Shown here one piece after another: positions 51,891-60,433 of a stretch of DNA of 64,000 nucleotides. The translations under genes were made by a program, and so were the position numbers. The stretch lies in NCBI GenBank assembly GCA_034440355.1, contig JAWXBY010000166.1:1-64000 (forward strand). The letters are read 5' to 3'. The stretch is from SZUA-430 sp034440355 (lineage in GTDB: Bacteria; Pseudomonadota; Alphaproteobacteria; Micropepsales; Micropepsaceae). Position 1 is the first letter of the stretch, and each line of letters opens with the position of its first letter. The notes beneath the pieces are model-generated. The model made no database searches and had not been told where the DNA came from. It saw nothing but the letters and a program-made list of their open reading frames with translations.

Positions 51891-52937
51891 ATGAGCTCAG
51901 AGCCCGATTGGACGCTTTACCGCACGTTTCTGACCGTCGCGAAGCTTGGGTCGCTGTCGGCGGCGGCGCGGTCTTTGGGGCTGACGCAGCCGACCGTCGC
52001 CAGGCATGTCGAGAGTTTGGAGGCGGACCTCGAGGTCGATCTGTTTTTGCGTTCGCCGCGGGGGTTGTTGCCGACGGATATCGCGCTGGCGTTGCTGCCG
52101 CAGGCGGAGGCGATTGCCGCGTCGGCCTCGACGTTGCTTCGAACGGCCGCGAGCGGCAAGGGAGAGATGACCGGCAGCGTGCGCGTCAGCGCGAGCGAGG
52201 TTATGGGGGTCGAGCGGTTGCCGCCCGTTCTCGCCGCGTTGCGCTTGGCGCACCCGCGTCTCGATATCCAGTTGGTGCTGTCGGACGGCCTTCACGATTT
52301 GCTGACGCGCGAGGCGGATGTCGCTGTGCGGCAGACCGTGCCGACGCAAGGGGCGTTGTTCGCGAAGAAGCTGCCGCCGACGGAGATTGGGCTTTACGCG
52401 CACGCGTCATATTTGAAGCGGAGGGGCGTGCCGCGGTCGCTTGGTGATCTCGCGCAGCACGACGTGATCGGGTTCGATCGTCACACGCCTGCGGTACGGG
52501 ATATGCTGCAGCGGTTTCCGGATATTGAAAACGCGCGCTTTGCGCTGCGGACCGATAACGACTTGGCGAAGTTCGCTGCGGTTCGCGCGGGGCTTGGCGT
52601 TGGCGTCATGCAGGTTGGTATTGCGGCGCGTGACGCGTCTTTGAAGCGCGTGTTGGCGGATCAGCTTTCGATCCAGCTGCCGCTTTGGATCGTGATGCAT
52701 GAGGATCTGAAGTCGAGCGCCATCTGCCGGGCGGTGTTCGATGCTTTGGCGGTGGGGCTTTCGGAGATGGCGGTGAAGCGTTGGCCCTCTCCACCATCCG
52801 CGTTCGCCAGGGCTACGGCGGACGGTCCCCCTCCCCCGCTTGCGGGGGAGGATGAGAGGCGTGGGGTTAGTGGCGGGCGACGAGGTCTTTCTGGTAGGTC
52901 AGCGACGAGAGCCAGAAAAACGCTGCCGCGGGGATGA
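51891..52937 (+). CDS. LysR-family transcriptional regulator with repeat-derived C-terminal tail
   Basis: The frame codes 348 residues. Residues 1-60 are the LysR winged helix (YRTFLTVAKLGSLSAAARSL, GLTQPTVARHVESLEADL). Residues 90-298 are the effector-binding domain. Regulators of this family are about 300 residues, and here the conserved body ends near residue 298. The last 50 residues are encoded by a dispersed repeat (52785-52861) and by sequence antisense to the MFS gene, with a 71-bp overlap at its 3' end. The tail (SPPSAFARATADGPPPPL) is therefore probably an insertion product rather than a native domain. It likely regulates the divergent epimerase operon. Confidence 0.85.
   Translation: MSSEPDWTLYRTFLTVAKLGSLSAAARSLGLTQPTVARHVESLEADLEVDLFLRSPRGLLPTDIALALLPQAEAIAASASTLLRTAASGKGEMTGSVRVSASEVMGVERLPPVLAALRLAHPRLDIQLVLSDGLHDLLTREADVAVRQTVPTQGALFAKKLPPTEIGLYAHASYLKRRGVPRSLGDLAQHDVIGFDRHTPAVRDMLQRFPDIENARFALRTDNDLAKFAAVRAGLGVGVMQVGIAARDASLKRVLADQLSIQLPLWIVMHEDLKSSAICRAVFDALAVGLSEMAVKRWPSPPSAFARATADGPPPPLAGEDERRGVSGGRRGLSGRSATRARKTLPRG
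52785..52861. repeat. Dispersed repeat element, copy 2, inside the lysR frame
   Basis: A 77-bp copy of the element at 38651-38727, with the same order of blocks: CCACCATCCGC, GGCTACGGCGGA, CCCCCTCCCCCGC and GCGGGGGAGGATGAGAGGCG. It has CCAGGG where copy 1 has CCAAGG and a slightly shorter centre in the CGCTTGCGGGG loop. It has no stop in the lysR frame, so translation reads through it. Confidence 0.75.
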
Positions 52938-54363
52938 AGATGAGGGCGGTGGCGGCCATCGATTGGCGAAGGCCTTCGCCGTAGGCTGCCGTGCAGATGG
53001 CTCTTTGAGCTTCGGGGAGTGTCGCGAGGACGTCTTTGGCGCGGCACATTTCGTTGGTGAGGATGCCGGCCATGCCGTTCGCGGCGAGTTGTTGGCCCAT
53101 GAACATGTCGCTCATGAAGCCGACGATCTGCGGGCCTAAGCCGTTGCCGATGAGGGCGATGATGAGGAGCAGGATCGCGATGGCCGAGGCGCGCGAGCGA
53201 GTCGATACCACGCCCTGCCCGATCGTGTATTGCCCGCCGAGATAGGTGTAGTGCAGCGTCGACGCTGTGGCCCAGAACCACCACGCCAGGTCGATGTTTT
53301 CTGTCGGCATGAAGAATGCCGCTTCGTAGAACGGGATCGAGAGGAAGAGGCCCAGTGCCGGAATCCAGGCGACGGCGCTTGGGAAGCGTGGGGTCAGCTT
53401 CTCCGTGGCGAAGCCGCCGATGAAGGTGCCCGCGGCCGCCGCCAGCGAGAGCGGAACGCCGAACTGCAGCGCGAATTCGCCCGGGCTGATGCCGTGAATG
53501 CGCTGCGCCATCGGCGCCTGAAATCCGGCGAGGCCGTAGCCGACCACCGCGGTGAGCGCCGCGCCAGTCGCCATGGTCCAGAACGTCGGCTTGGTCGCGA
53601 GTTCGCGCAGCGTCTGCATGATACCGGCGCTCGACAGGCGCGGCATGTCGGGCGGATCGGAGAAGCCGCGCGGCGGCTCTTTGATCGTGAACAAGACGAT
53701 GAGGGCGATGATCACGCCCGGCGCGCCGATCGCGACGAAGGCGATGCGCCAGCCTTCGACGTTGGACCAGTCGATGGGGAAGAGCGCGGCTAGGCTTTGC
53801 CCCTGCAGCCACTGTTCGACGTTGGCGCCGGTGAGGTTGGTGGCGATCGGGCCGCCGAACGCGTTCGCGAGGGCTGCGCCGATGGTTACGCCCATTGCGT
53901 AGATGCCGAGCGCGTTGGCGCGGCTGGACGGTTTGAAGTAGTCGCCGATGAGCGAGTTGGCGGGCGGCGTGCAGCCGGCTTCACCGATGGCGACGCCGAT
54001 GCGCGCGACGAGCAGGAAGAGGAAGCTGGTGGCGAAGCCGCAGAGCGCCGCCATCACCGACCAGATCGCGATGCACAGCGCGATGATGACGACGCGGTTG
54101 TAGCGATCGGCCGCGATCGCGATCGGGATGCCCATCAGGGCGTAGAAAATTGCGAAGGGCGGGCCGTTGAGGAAGCCGTATTCGGTGTCGCTGAGGTTGA
54201 AGGCGTTGATGACGGGCTGGGCGATGACCGAGAGGAGGTTCCGGTCGATGAAGTTCAGCGTGTAGACGAGGGCCAGAAGGATCAGCACATAGCCGCGGTA
54301 CGACGGCGAGCCGTAGCTACGCCCGGCGGCGCCAGGCGCCACCGCAGTTGATGCTTCGGCCAC
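52867..54363 (-). CDS. MFS transporter, Spinster-like
   Basis: A 498-residue 12-helix transporter. LVYTLNFIDRNLLSVIAQPV in helix 1, the motif DRYNRVVIIALCIAIWS between helices 2 and 3, and IGEAGCTPPANSLIGDYF in helix 5 match the Spinster-like subgroup of bacterial MFS transporters, which are close to sphingolipid transporters in animals. The substrate is unknown. The start is GTG 54361-54363 with AGGG just upstream. It is transcribed towards lysR and overlaps it by 71 bp. Confidence 0.9.
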   Translation of the reverse strand: MAEASTAVAPGAAGRSYGSPSYRGYVLILLALVYTLNFIDRNLLSVIAQPVINAFNLSDTEYGFLNGPPFAIFYALMGIPIAIAADRYNRVVIIALCIAIWSVMAALCGFATSFLFLLVARIGVAIGEAGCTPPANSLIGDYFKPSSRANALGIYAMGVTIGAALANAFGGPIATNLTGANVEQWLQGQSLAALFPIDWSNVEGWRIAFVAIGAPGVIIALIVLFTIKEPPRGFSDPPDMPRLSSAGIMQTLRELATKPTFWTMATGAALTAVVGYGLAGFQAPMAQRIHGISPGEFALQFGVPLSLAAAAGTFIGGFATEKLTPRFPSAVAWIPALGLFLSIPFYEAAFFMPTENIDLAWWFWATASTLHYTYLGGQYTIGQGVVSTRSRASAIAILLLIIALIGNGLGPQIVGFMSDMFMGQQLAANGMAGILTNEMCRAKDVLATLPEAQRAICTAAYGEGLRQSMAATALIFIPAAAFFWLSSLTYQKDLVARH

Positions 54364-54578
54364 GTTCCCTCACTGAGTGTTCTGATTTGTATTTGTGCTG
54401 CGACATTAGCGGCATCTCGCGACCTGGCAATGCGCCCTCTGCACGGCGAATACATCGGGCGGTTGATAACGCGGGGTAACACTCTGCTTCCCGATGAATC
54501 GCACTCGAATGTGAGCGTCCTGTCGCCTTCACCGGTTTCGCGCCATGGCCTACGGTGCCTGCAGGGCTCGGGGGTATT

Positions 54579-57500
54579 ATGAAATTTCAGTTGTTCGCGT
54601 GTGCGATGGCGGCTTGCGCCGCCGCGGTGTTGGTGCAGGCCGGGGACGGCAAGGACGACAAGAAGCCCAAGTGGGATGTGTCGGCGCCGCCGTTGCCGAC
54701 GCGGCCGGTCACGATCAACGTCGATGAAGGCACGTGGATGAACGTCGACGTGAGCCCCGACGGGAAGACGATCGCGTTCGATTTGCTCGGCGACATCTAC
54801 ACGATGCCCATAACCGGCGGCGCGGCGACACGGATTGCCGAGGGATTGCCCTTCGAGATGCAGCCGCAGTTCTCGCCCGATGGCGCCAAGATCGCATTCA
54901 CCAGTGACCGGGGCGGCGCCGACAACATCTGGCTTATGAACGCGGATGGGTCGGACAAGCGGCAGCTCACGCAGGAGAAATTCCGGCTGACGAACGAACC
55001 TGCGTGGAGCCGCGACGGCAAGTACGTCGCCGCTCGAAAGCACTTCACGACGCAGCGCTCGCTCGGTACCGGCGAAATCTGGCTCTATCATGTGGGCGGC
55101 GGCGACGGCGTGTTGCTCGTCAAGCGCGCGAACGAGAAGCTGCAGAAGGAGCTTGGCGAACCCGCCTTCACGCCCGACGGCACCGGCATCTACTACGCGC
55201 GCAATGTCTCGGCCGGGAACACGTTCAACTATGCGCAGGATTCGAACACAAGCTTGTTCGAGATCGAGCGCTACGACTTGGCGGACGGTGAAGTGTCGAC
55301 CGTCGTCAACGGCGCCGGCGGCGCTGTGCGGCCGACGCCGTCGCCAGACGGCAAGAAGCTCGCCTTCGTGCGCCGCGAGCGCAACGTCTCGTCGCTATTC
55401 GTCAAGACTCTGGCGACCGGCAGGATCGACAAGATCTATGTTCCGCTCGATCGCGACTTGCAGGAAACGTGGGCCGTGCACGGCGTCTATCCGACGATGG
55501 CTTGGACGCCCGACTCGAAGAGCGTCGTGTTCTGGGCCGGTGGCAAGATCCGCCGCGTCGACCTTGCCGGTAAGGCGAGCGTTATTCCCTTCAAGGTGAA
55601 CGACACGCGCACGGTGATCGATCCGCCGCGGCCTGCGGTCGAAGTCGCGCCCGACATCCGGCCCACGCAAATGCCGCGCTATCTCACGGTTTCGCCGGAC
55701 GGGAAGCGCTTTGTCTTCGACACGCTGGGCAAGCTCTACGTCAGCGCGGGGGCGGGCCCCGCGAAGCATCTGATCGACAACAATTCGTATCCGTTCGAGT
55801 ACTTCCCCTCGTTCTCTCGTGACGGAAAATCCATCGTCTACGTCGAGTGGACGGACGACGGGTTGGGTCATGTGCGCATCGTGTCCGCGAGCGGCGGCGG
55901 CCGGCGCACGGTAACGCCCGAGCCCGGACACTATCGCCGGCCGCGCTTCTCGCCCGACGGCAAGACCATCGTCTACGAGAAGGGACAGGGCGGAAACCTG
56001 CTGTCGTCGCTGCACTCAGACGATCCGGGCATCTATCGCGTTCCCGCGAGCGGTGGGACGCCGAAACGCGTGACGCGGTCCGGCGCCAATCCGCATTTCG
56101 GCGCGGCGGGGGACCGTATCTTCTTCACCGAAGTCGAGGACCAGAAGACGCATCTCGTCAGCGTCGACCTCAACGGCGAGGCGAAGCGCAAGCATGCGTC
56201 GGGCGAACTCGTCACGGGCTATGAGGTTTCGCCAAAGGGCGATGCGGTCGCCTTCATCGACAACTACGCCGCATATGTCATGCCGCTGACGCCGGGACCG
56301 CAGGACGTATCGGCCGGCAAGAAAAGCTCGGCAGTGCCGGTGGTGCGCGTCAGCGAGGGCGGCGCGACCTATCCCGCGTGGTCGAGCGATGGGAGGCGGC
56401 TCTACTGGACGCTGGGGCCGGCGGTGTACTCGATGAACTTGGACGTCGCGATGCCGTCGGCGCCCAAGCCGAAGACGCCGGATCCGGGAAAGCCCGCCGT
56501 CGACCACCATGGCGTGCTCGGCGTCAGTATGGGTCTCGACAAGCCGGAAGGCGTTACCGCTCTCGTCGGCGCACGCGTTGTCACCATGGCCGCGGCGGAC
56601 GGCGGGGTGATCGAGGACGGGGTCGTCGTCGTTAGCGGCCATCGCATCACGGCGGTGGGCAAGCGCAGCGACGTCACACCACCCTCGGGCGCGCGGATCG
56701 TCGATGTGAGAGGCAAGACGATCATCCCGGGTCTCATCGACGCGCACGCGCACGGTCCGTTGGGCGATGATGACATCGTGCCGAAGCAGAACTGGTCGGC
56801 GATCGCGCATCTGGCGCTGGGCGTGACAACGATCTTCGATCCGTCGAACCAGGCGAGCGAAGCGTTCTTGGCGCAGGAAATGCAGCGTATGGGCATGATC
56901 TTGGGCCCGCGCATCTTCACGACGGCGGAGATCGTGTACGGCGCGAAAGGGTTCCGGTTCGCGGATATCGAATCGTACGACGACGCGCTTGCCCATGTGC
57001 GCCGTCTTAAGGCGCAGGGCGCGCACGGCATCAAGAACTACAACCAGCCACGCCGCGATCAGCGCCAACAGGTCGTGGCGGCCGCAATCGCGGAGAACAT
57101 CGCCGTCGTCGCGGAAGGCGCGTCGCTGTTCACGCAGGACGTGACGATCCTGCAGGACGGCAACACGAGCCTCGAGCACAATTTCCCGCAGGCCGTACTT
57201 TATGAAGACGTGCTCAGCCTCTTTGCGCAGACCAAGGTCGCCTACAACCCGACGCTCGTCGTGACCTACGGTGGCCTGGCAGGCGACCCTTACTGGCGCT
57301 ACGTCGACGACGTGTGGACGCATCCCATCTTGTCACGCCATGTGCCGCCGCAAATCCTGCAACCCAGGAACGTGCGCCGCACCAAGGCGCCGGAGGGCGA
57401 CTTCGTCGACAACGCAAGCGCCCGCGAAGCCAAGAAGCTCATGAACCGCGGCGTGCTCGTTTCGATCGGCGCGCACGGGCAAGAGGAGGGTCTGGGCTCG

Positions 57501-57785
57501 CACTGGGAGCTGTGGTCGTTCGTGCGCGGCGGGATGAGCCCGCTTGAGGCGCTGAAGACGGGGACAGTGAATCCGGCGCGGCATCTGGGGTTCTCGGCCG
57601 ACATCGGTTCGCTGGAGGCGGGGAAGCTCGCGGATATGCTGATCCTCAGCGCCAATCCGCTGGAGAACATCCGCAACTCGGACAAGATCGAGAGCGTGAT
57701 GCAGAACGGGCATCTCTACGACGCGGCGTCCATGAACGAGGTTGTCACGGGGAGCCGCAAGCGGGCGCCGTACTACTGGGAATAG
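54579..57785 (+). CDS. Exported TolB-type propeller fused to an amidohydrolase
   Basis: A 1068-residue protein with a signal peptide (residues 1-22). Residues about 40-620 are WD40-like/TolB beta-propeller repeats, each with the pattern SPDGKxIAF (such as VDVSPDGKTIAFD and PQFSPDGAKIAFTSDRGG). Residues about 640-1068 form an amidohydrolase: VRGKTIIPGLIDAHAHGPLG carries the HxH metal motif, SLEHNFPQ the later His, and GAHGQEEGLGSHWELW replaces the usual terminal Asp motif, as in this fusion family. Such proteins are thought to be periplasmic peptidases or cyclic-amide hydrolases. ATG 54579 has a G-rich site upstream. It stands alone, 53 bp before the ankyrin gene. Confidence 0.88.
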   Translation: MKFQLFACAMAACAAAVLVQAGDGKDDKKPKWDVSAPPLPTRPVTINVDEGTWMNVDVSPDGKTIAFDLLGDIYTMPITGGAATRIAEGLPFEMQPQFSPDGAKIAFTSDRGGADNIWLMNADGSDKRQLTQEKFRLTNEPAWSRDGKYVAARKHFTTQRSLGTGEIWLYHVGGGDGVLLVKRANEKLQKELGEPAFTPDGTGIYYARNVSAGNTFNYAQDSNTSLFEIERYDLADGEVSTVVNGAGGAVRPTPSPDGKKLAFVRRERNVSSLFVKTLATGRIDKIYVPLDRDLQETWAVHGVYPTMAWTPDSKSVVFWAGGKIRRVDLAGKASVIPFKVNDTRTVIDPPRPAVEVAPDIRPTQMPRYLTVSPDGKRFVFDTLGKLYVSAGAGPAKHLIDNNSYPFEYFPSFSRDGKSIVYVEWTDDGLGHVRIVSASGGGRRTVTPEPGHYRRPRFSPDGKTIVYEKGQGGNLLSSLHSDDPGIYRVPASGGTPKRVTRSGANPHFGAAGDRIFFTEVEDQKTHLVSVDLNGEAKRKHASGELVTGYEVSPKGDAVAFIDNYAAYVMPLTPGPQDVSAGKKSSAVPVVRVSEGGATYPAWSSDGRRLYWTLGPAVYSMNLDVAMPSAPKPKTPDPGKPAVDHHGVLGVSMGLDKPEGVTALVGARVVTMAAADGGVIEDGVVVVSGHRITAVGKRSDVTPPSGARIVDVRGKTIIPGLIDAHAHGPLGDDDIVPKQNWSAIAHLALGVTTIFDPSNQASEAFLAQEMQRMGMILGPRIFTTAEIVYGAKGFRFADIESYDDALAHVRRLKAQGAHGIKNYNQPRRDQRQQVVAAAIAENIAVVAEGASLFTQDVTILQDGNTSLEHNFPQAVLYEDVLSLFAQTKVAYNPTLVVTYGGLAGDPYWRYVDDVWTHPILSRHVPPQILQPRNVRRTKAPEGDFVDNASAREAKKLMNRGVLVSIGAHGQEEGLGSHWELWSFVRGGMSPLEALKTGTVNPARHLGFSADIGSLEAGKLADMLILSANPLENIRNSDKIESVMQNGHLYDAASMNEVVTGSRKRAPYYWE

Positions 57786-57838
57786 GCTGTCGGAATCGAT
57801 AGGGTTGCCCGGCGGCTTTTCAGTCGGAAGGCACATCC

Positions 57839-58570
57839 ATGCAGACGGCCGACGTTCTCAAGTCCATCTCGCGCGGGCGAACAGACTTGGTGTTCGATCT
57901 GTTGCGTCAGCCGGACGGGCTGACCCGTTTGAGCGAGGGTCAGGTCACGGCGTTGCAGTGGTTCGTCTATTACGGGGACGTGACGGCTTTGCGTGCCGTT
58001 GCGGCCGCGGGCGGCGATCTGTCGAGTCTTGACCTGGGTCGCGAGCTTGGGAACGCGGCATTCTTCGGACATTGGAAGGTTGCGGATTTCCTGATCGGGC
58101 TCGGCGCGGACCCGAATTGGCGCGAGCCGGCGACACAGGAGACACCGCTGCACTCGGCGCTGTCGAAGGCGGGACGGCCACACTATGCGTATGTCGTGCG
58201 GCTTCTTCTGGAGAAGGGCGCGGATCCGAACGCTGCGACTTTGGCGGGGGCGGAAACGGGCGCGTTCATGCGCGACGTGCGCACGAAGGGCGAGACGCCC
58301 CTTCACCGGGCGGCGGCGTTTGCCGACGCGAGCGTGATTCGCCTGCTGCTGGACGCGGGGGCGGATCGTGAGCGGCGCGACGCGCACGGCGATACGCCGC
58401 TGTCTTGGGCGAGCTGGCATTTGCGGCCGGGCGCGGTGCTTGCCTTGCTGGCCCATGGGCCGCACCACATATCGGAGAAGCACGTGGCGGTGAATACCAG
58501 CGATCATGGCGCCGGCTGGGGCCATTCGATGGAGCGGAACCTGCTCGGCGATTATCTACCGTTGTCTTAG
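57839..58570 (+). CDS. Ankyrin-repeat protein
   Basis: A 243-residue cytoplasmic protein of ankyrin repeats, about five units: WFVYYGDVTALRAVAAAGG, NAAFFGHWKVADFLIGLGADPN, TPLHSALSKAGRPHYAYVVRLLLEKGADPN, TPLHRAAAFADASVIRLLLDAGAD and TPLSWASWHLRPGAVLALLAHG. There is no signal peptide or catalytic domain. It has GGAAGG before ATG 57839 and follows the amidohydrolase by 53 bp, so the two may share a transcript. A protein-protein interaction role is usual for such repeats; the partner is unknown. Confidence 0.88.
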   Translation: MQTADVLKSISRGRTDLVFDLLRQPDGLTRLSEGQVTALQWFVYYGDVTALRAVAAAGGDLSSLDLGRELGNAAFFGHWKVADFLIGLGADPNWREPATQETPLHSALSKAGRPHYAYVVRLLLEKGADPNAATLAGAETGAFMRDVRTKGETPLHRAAAFADASVIRLLLDAGADRERRDAHGDTPLSWASWHLRPGAVLALLAHGPHHISEKHVAVNTSDHGAGWGHSMERNLLGDYLPLS

Positions 58571-58620
58571 ACGCGTTCGGGCCGTGCTATGCAGTGGCCC
58601 GCTGAACGGAGCCTCACGAA

Positions 58621-59829
58621 ATGACGGCGAATACGGGCGCCCTGGCGGGCGTCAAAGTGGTCGACCTGGGCCGGGTCCTGGCCGGACCTTATGCGACGCA
58701 GATCCTGGGCGATCATGGCGCGGACGTCATCAAGGTCGAGCCGCCGCAGGGCGATGAGACGCGTGAGTGGGGGCCGCCGTTTCGCGACGATGACGGTGAG
58801 CGTGGGCCGGCCGCCTATTACGTGAACATCAATCGCAACAAGCGTGGGATGGCTTTGGATTTGACCAAGCCTGAGGCGCGCGAGGTCGTGTTCAAGCTGC
58901 TCGAAGACGCCGATGTGCTGGTCGAGAATTTCAAGATCGGCACGATGGAAAAATGGGGGATGGGCTTTGACGTTTTGTCGAAGCGGTTTCCGCGGTTGAT
59001 CCATGCGCGCGTGTCGGGGTTTGGGGCTGAGGGACCTCTCGGCGGGATGCCGGGGTATGACGCGGTGCTGCAGGCGATGACGGGGCTTTCGTCCTGCAAT
59101 GGGTCGCCGGAGTCGGGACCGATCAAGCTGGGCGTGCCGATGGTGGATATGACGACGGGGCTTAATCTCGTGATCGGGATTTTGCTGGCGTTGAATGAGC
59201 GGCATCGGTCGGGGCTTGGGCAGTTTGTCGAGGTGGCGCTTTACGATGCGGGGATTTCGATTTTGCATCCGCATTCAGCGAATTGGCTGATGGCGGGGCG
59301 GTTGCCGAGTCTGCTAGGCAACGCGCATCCGAATTTGACGCCGTATGAGTTGTTTGCGACCGCGACGCGGCCGATTCATCTGGGCGTCGGGAATGATCCG
59401 CAGTTCAAGAAGCTGCTGCGCGTCGTTGGGCTATCCGAGTTGATCGATGATCCGCGGTTCAAGACGATGGCGGATCGCAATGCGAACCGTGCGGTGTTGA
59501 TACCGCTGTTGCGTGAGGCGTTGGCGAAGGTTGACGGCGTTGCGATTGCGATGGAGCTGCTCAAGGCGGGGGTGCCGGCGGGGACGTTGAACACCATTGA
59601 GGAGACGCTGAACGATCCGCAGACGAAGGCGCGCGAGATGCTTGTGGAGCGAAACGGCTATCGCGGGATCGCTTCGCCGGTGAAAATGTCCCGCAGTAAA
59701 CCATCCACGCGTCACACGCCGCCGGATTTCGGCGTCGATAATCGCGCGGTATTGCGCGAGGCAGGCTACGATGAGGCCGCTATCGATGGGCTCGTCAAAG
59801 CAGGGGCGGTTCTCAATAAACCGCAGTGA
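58621..59829 (+). CDS. Family III (CaiB/BaiF) CoA-transferase
   Basis: A 402-residue enzyme transferring CoA between acyl-CoA and a carboxylic acid. LAGVKVVDLGRVLAGPYATQILGDHGADVIKVE is the family opening. NKRGMALDLTKPEAREVV and VENFKIGTMEKWGMGF follow, and Asp176 in GVPMVDMTTG is the catalytic aspartate that forms the acyl-aspartyl intermediate. The substrate is not evident; formyl-CoA, carnitine and bile-acid forms differ elsewhere. It is followed after 3 bases by a small membrane protein, so the two are cotranscribed. Confidence 0.92.
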   Translation: MTANTGALAGVKVVDLGRVLAGPYATQILGDHGADVIKVEPPQGDETREWGPPFRDDDGERGPAAYYVNINRNKRGMALDLTKPEAREVVFKLLEDADVLVENFKIGTMEKWGMGFDVLSKRFPRLIHARVSGFGAEGPLGGMPGYDAVLQAMTGLSSCNGSPESGPIKLGVPMVDMTTGLNLVIGILLALNERHRSGLGQFVEVALYDAGISILHPHSANWLMAGRLPSLLGNAHPNLTPYELFATATRPIHLGVGNDPQFKKLLRVVGLSELIDDPRFKTMADRNANRAVLIPLLREALAKVDGVAIAMELLKAGVPAGTLNTIEETLNDPQTKAREMLVERNGYRGIASPVKMSRSKPSTRHTPPDFGVDNRAVLREAGYDEAAIDGLVKAGAVLNKPQ

Positions 59830-59832
59830 GCG

Positions 59833-60240
59833 ATGAAGGTGTTTGCGGCGTGGTTGGCGCTTGGGTTCGCGACGTTCCTCGCGATCGCCGAAGCGGTGCG
59901 GAATTCAGGCGTCGTGCAGTGGTGGCCGTTCTGGGTCGTCGACTACATCGCCGTCGGGTTGTTGCTGTGGGGCGCGGCAGCGGTGTTGTGGCGGCCGAGT
60001 GAGCGTGGGTTGCCGATTTTGACCGCAGGCTGGGCCTTCGCCTGCGCGATGTTCTGGATGTCGTTCTTCTCGCATGTCCATGAGGTGATGGAGAGCGGCG
60101 TTGCGGTCGACATGACCAACGCGCAGTCGGCGGTGGATGAGCCGGTGCTCACGATTGTCATCGGCGGTTTGTTCGGGATCACGGTGCTTGGGTTGGTGAC
60201 GAGCTTGCTCGCCGAAGTGCGCCGAGCGCCAGAATCGTAA
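59833..60240 (+). CDS. Hypothetical membrane protein
   Basis: A 135-residue protein with three to four membrane helices (FAAWLALGFATFLAIAEAV; WPFWVVDYIAVGLLLWGAAAVLW; AGWAFACAMFWMSFFSHV; LTIVIGGLFGITVLGLVTSLL). A His in FFSHVHEVM lies at a membrane boundary. No family recognised. It starts three bases after the CoA-transferase stop and ends 19 bases before the large inverted repeat. Confidence 0.75.
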   Translation: MKVFAAWLALGFATFLAIAEAVRNSGVVQWWPFWVVDYIAVGLLLWGAAAVLWRPSERGLPILTAGWAFACAMFWMSFFSHVHEVMESGVAVDMTNAQSAVDEPVLTIVIGGLFGITVLGLVTSLLAEVRRAPES

Positions 60241-60258
60241 CGGACGCCCTTACCTTTC

Positions 60259-60411
60259 CGTCATGGCCGGGCTTGACCCGGCCACCCAGTCGGCGCACGT
60301 CGGTGCGCCGCTAGAGACTCGTTTGCCGTGGACAGATTTGCGACCATATCGAGTCTTCTGTCCGCGCAGACGCGCGGCCACTGGGTGGCCGGATCGAGCC
60401 CGGCCATGACG
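60259..60411. repeat. 153-bp element with nested inverted repeats
   Basis: The 32-base outer arms (60259-60290 and 60380-60411) are complementary at 30 of 32 positions and begin with GTCATGGCCGGGCT. Inside are a second pair, AGACTCG (60315-60321) and CGAGTCT (60350-60356), and a CGGCGCAC/GTGCGCCG hairpin near 60291-60310. The element fills most of the gap before the LLM gene. It has no open frame. It looks like a mobile palindromic unit or an RNA-forming element. Confidence 0.75.
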
Positions 60412-60433
60412 AACTAAGGATGGTTGGAGCAGA

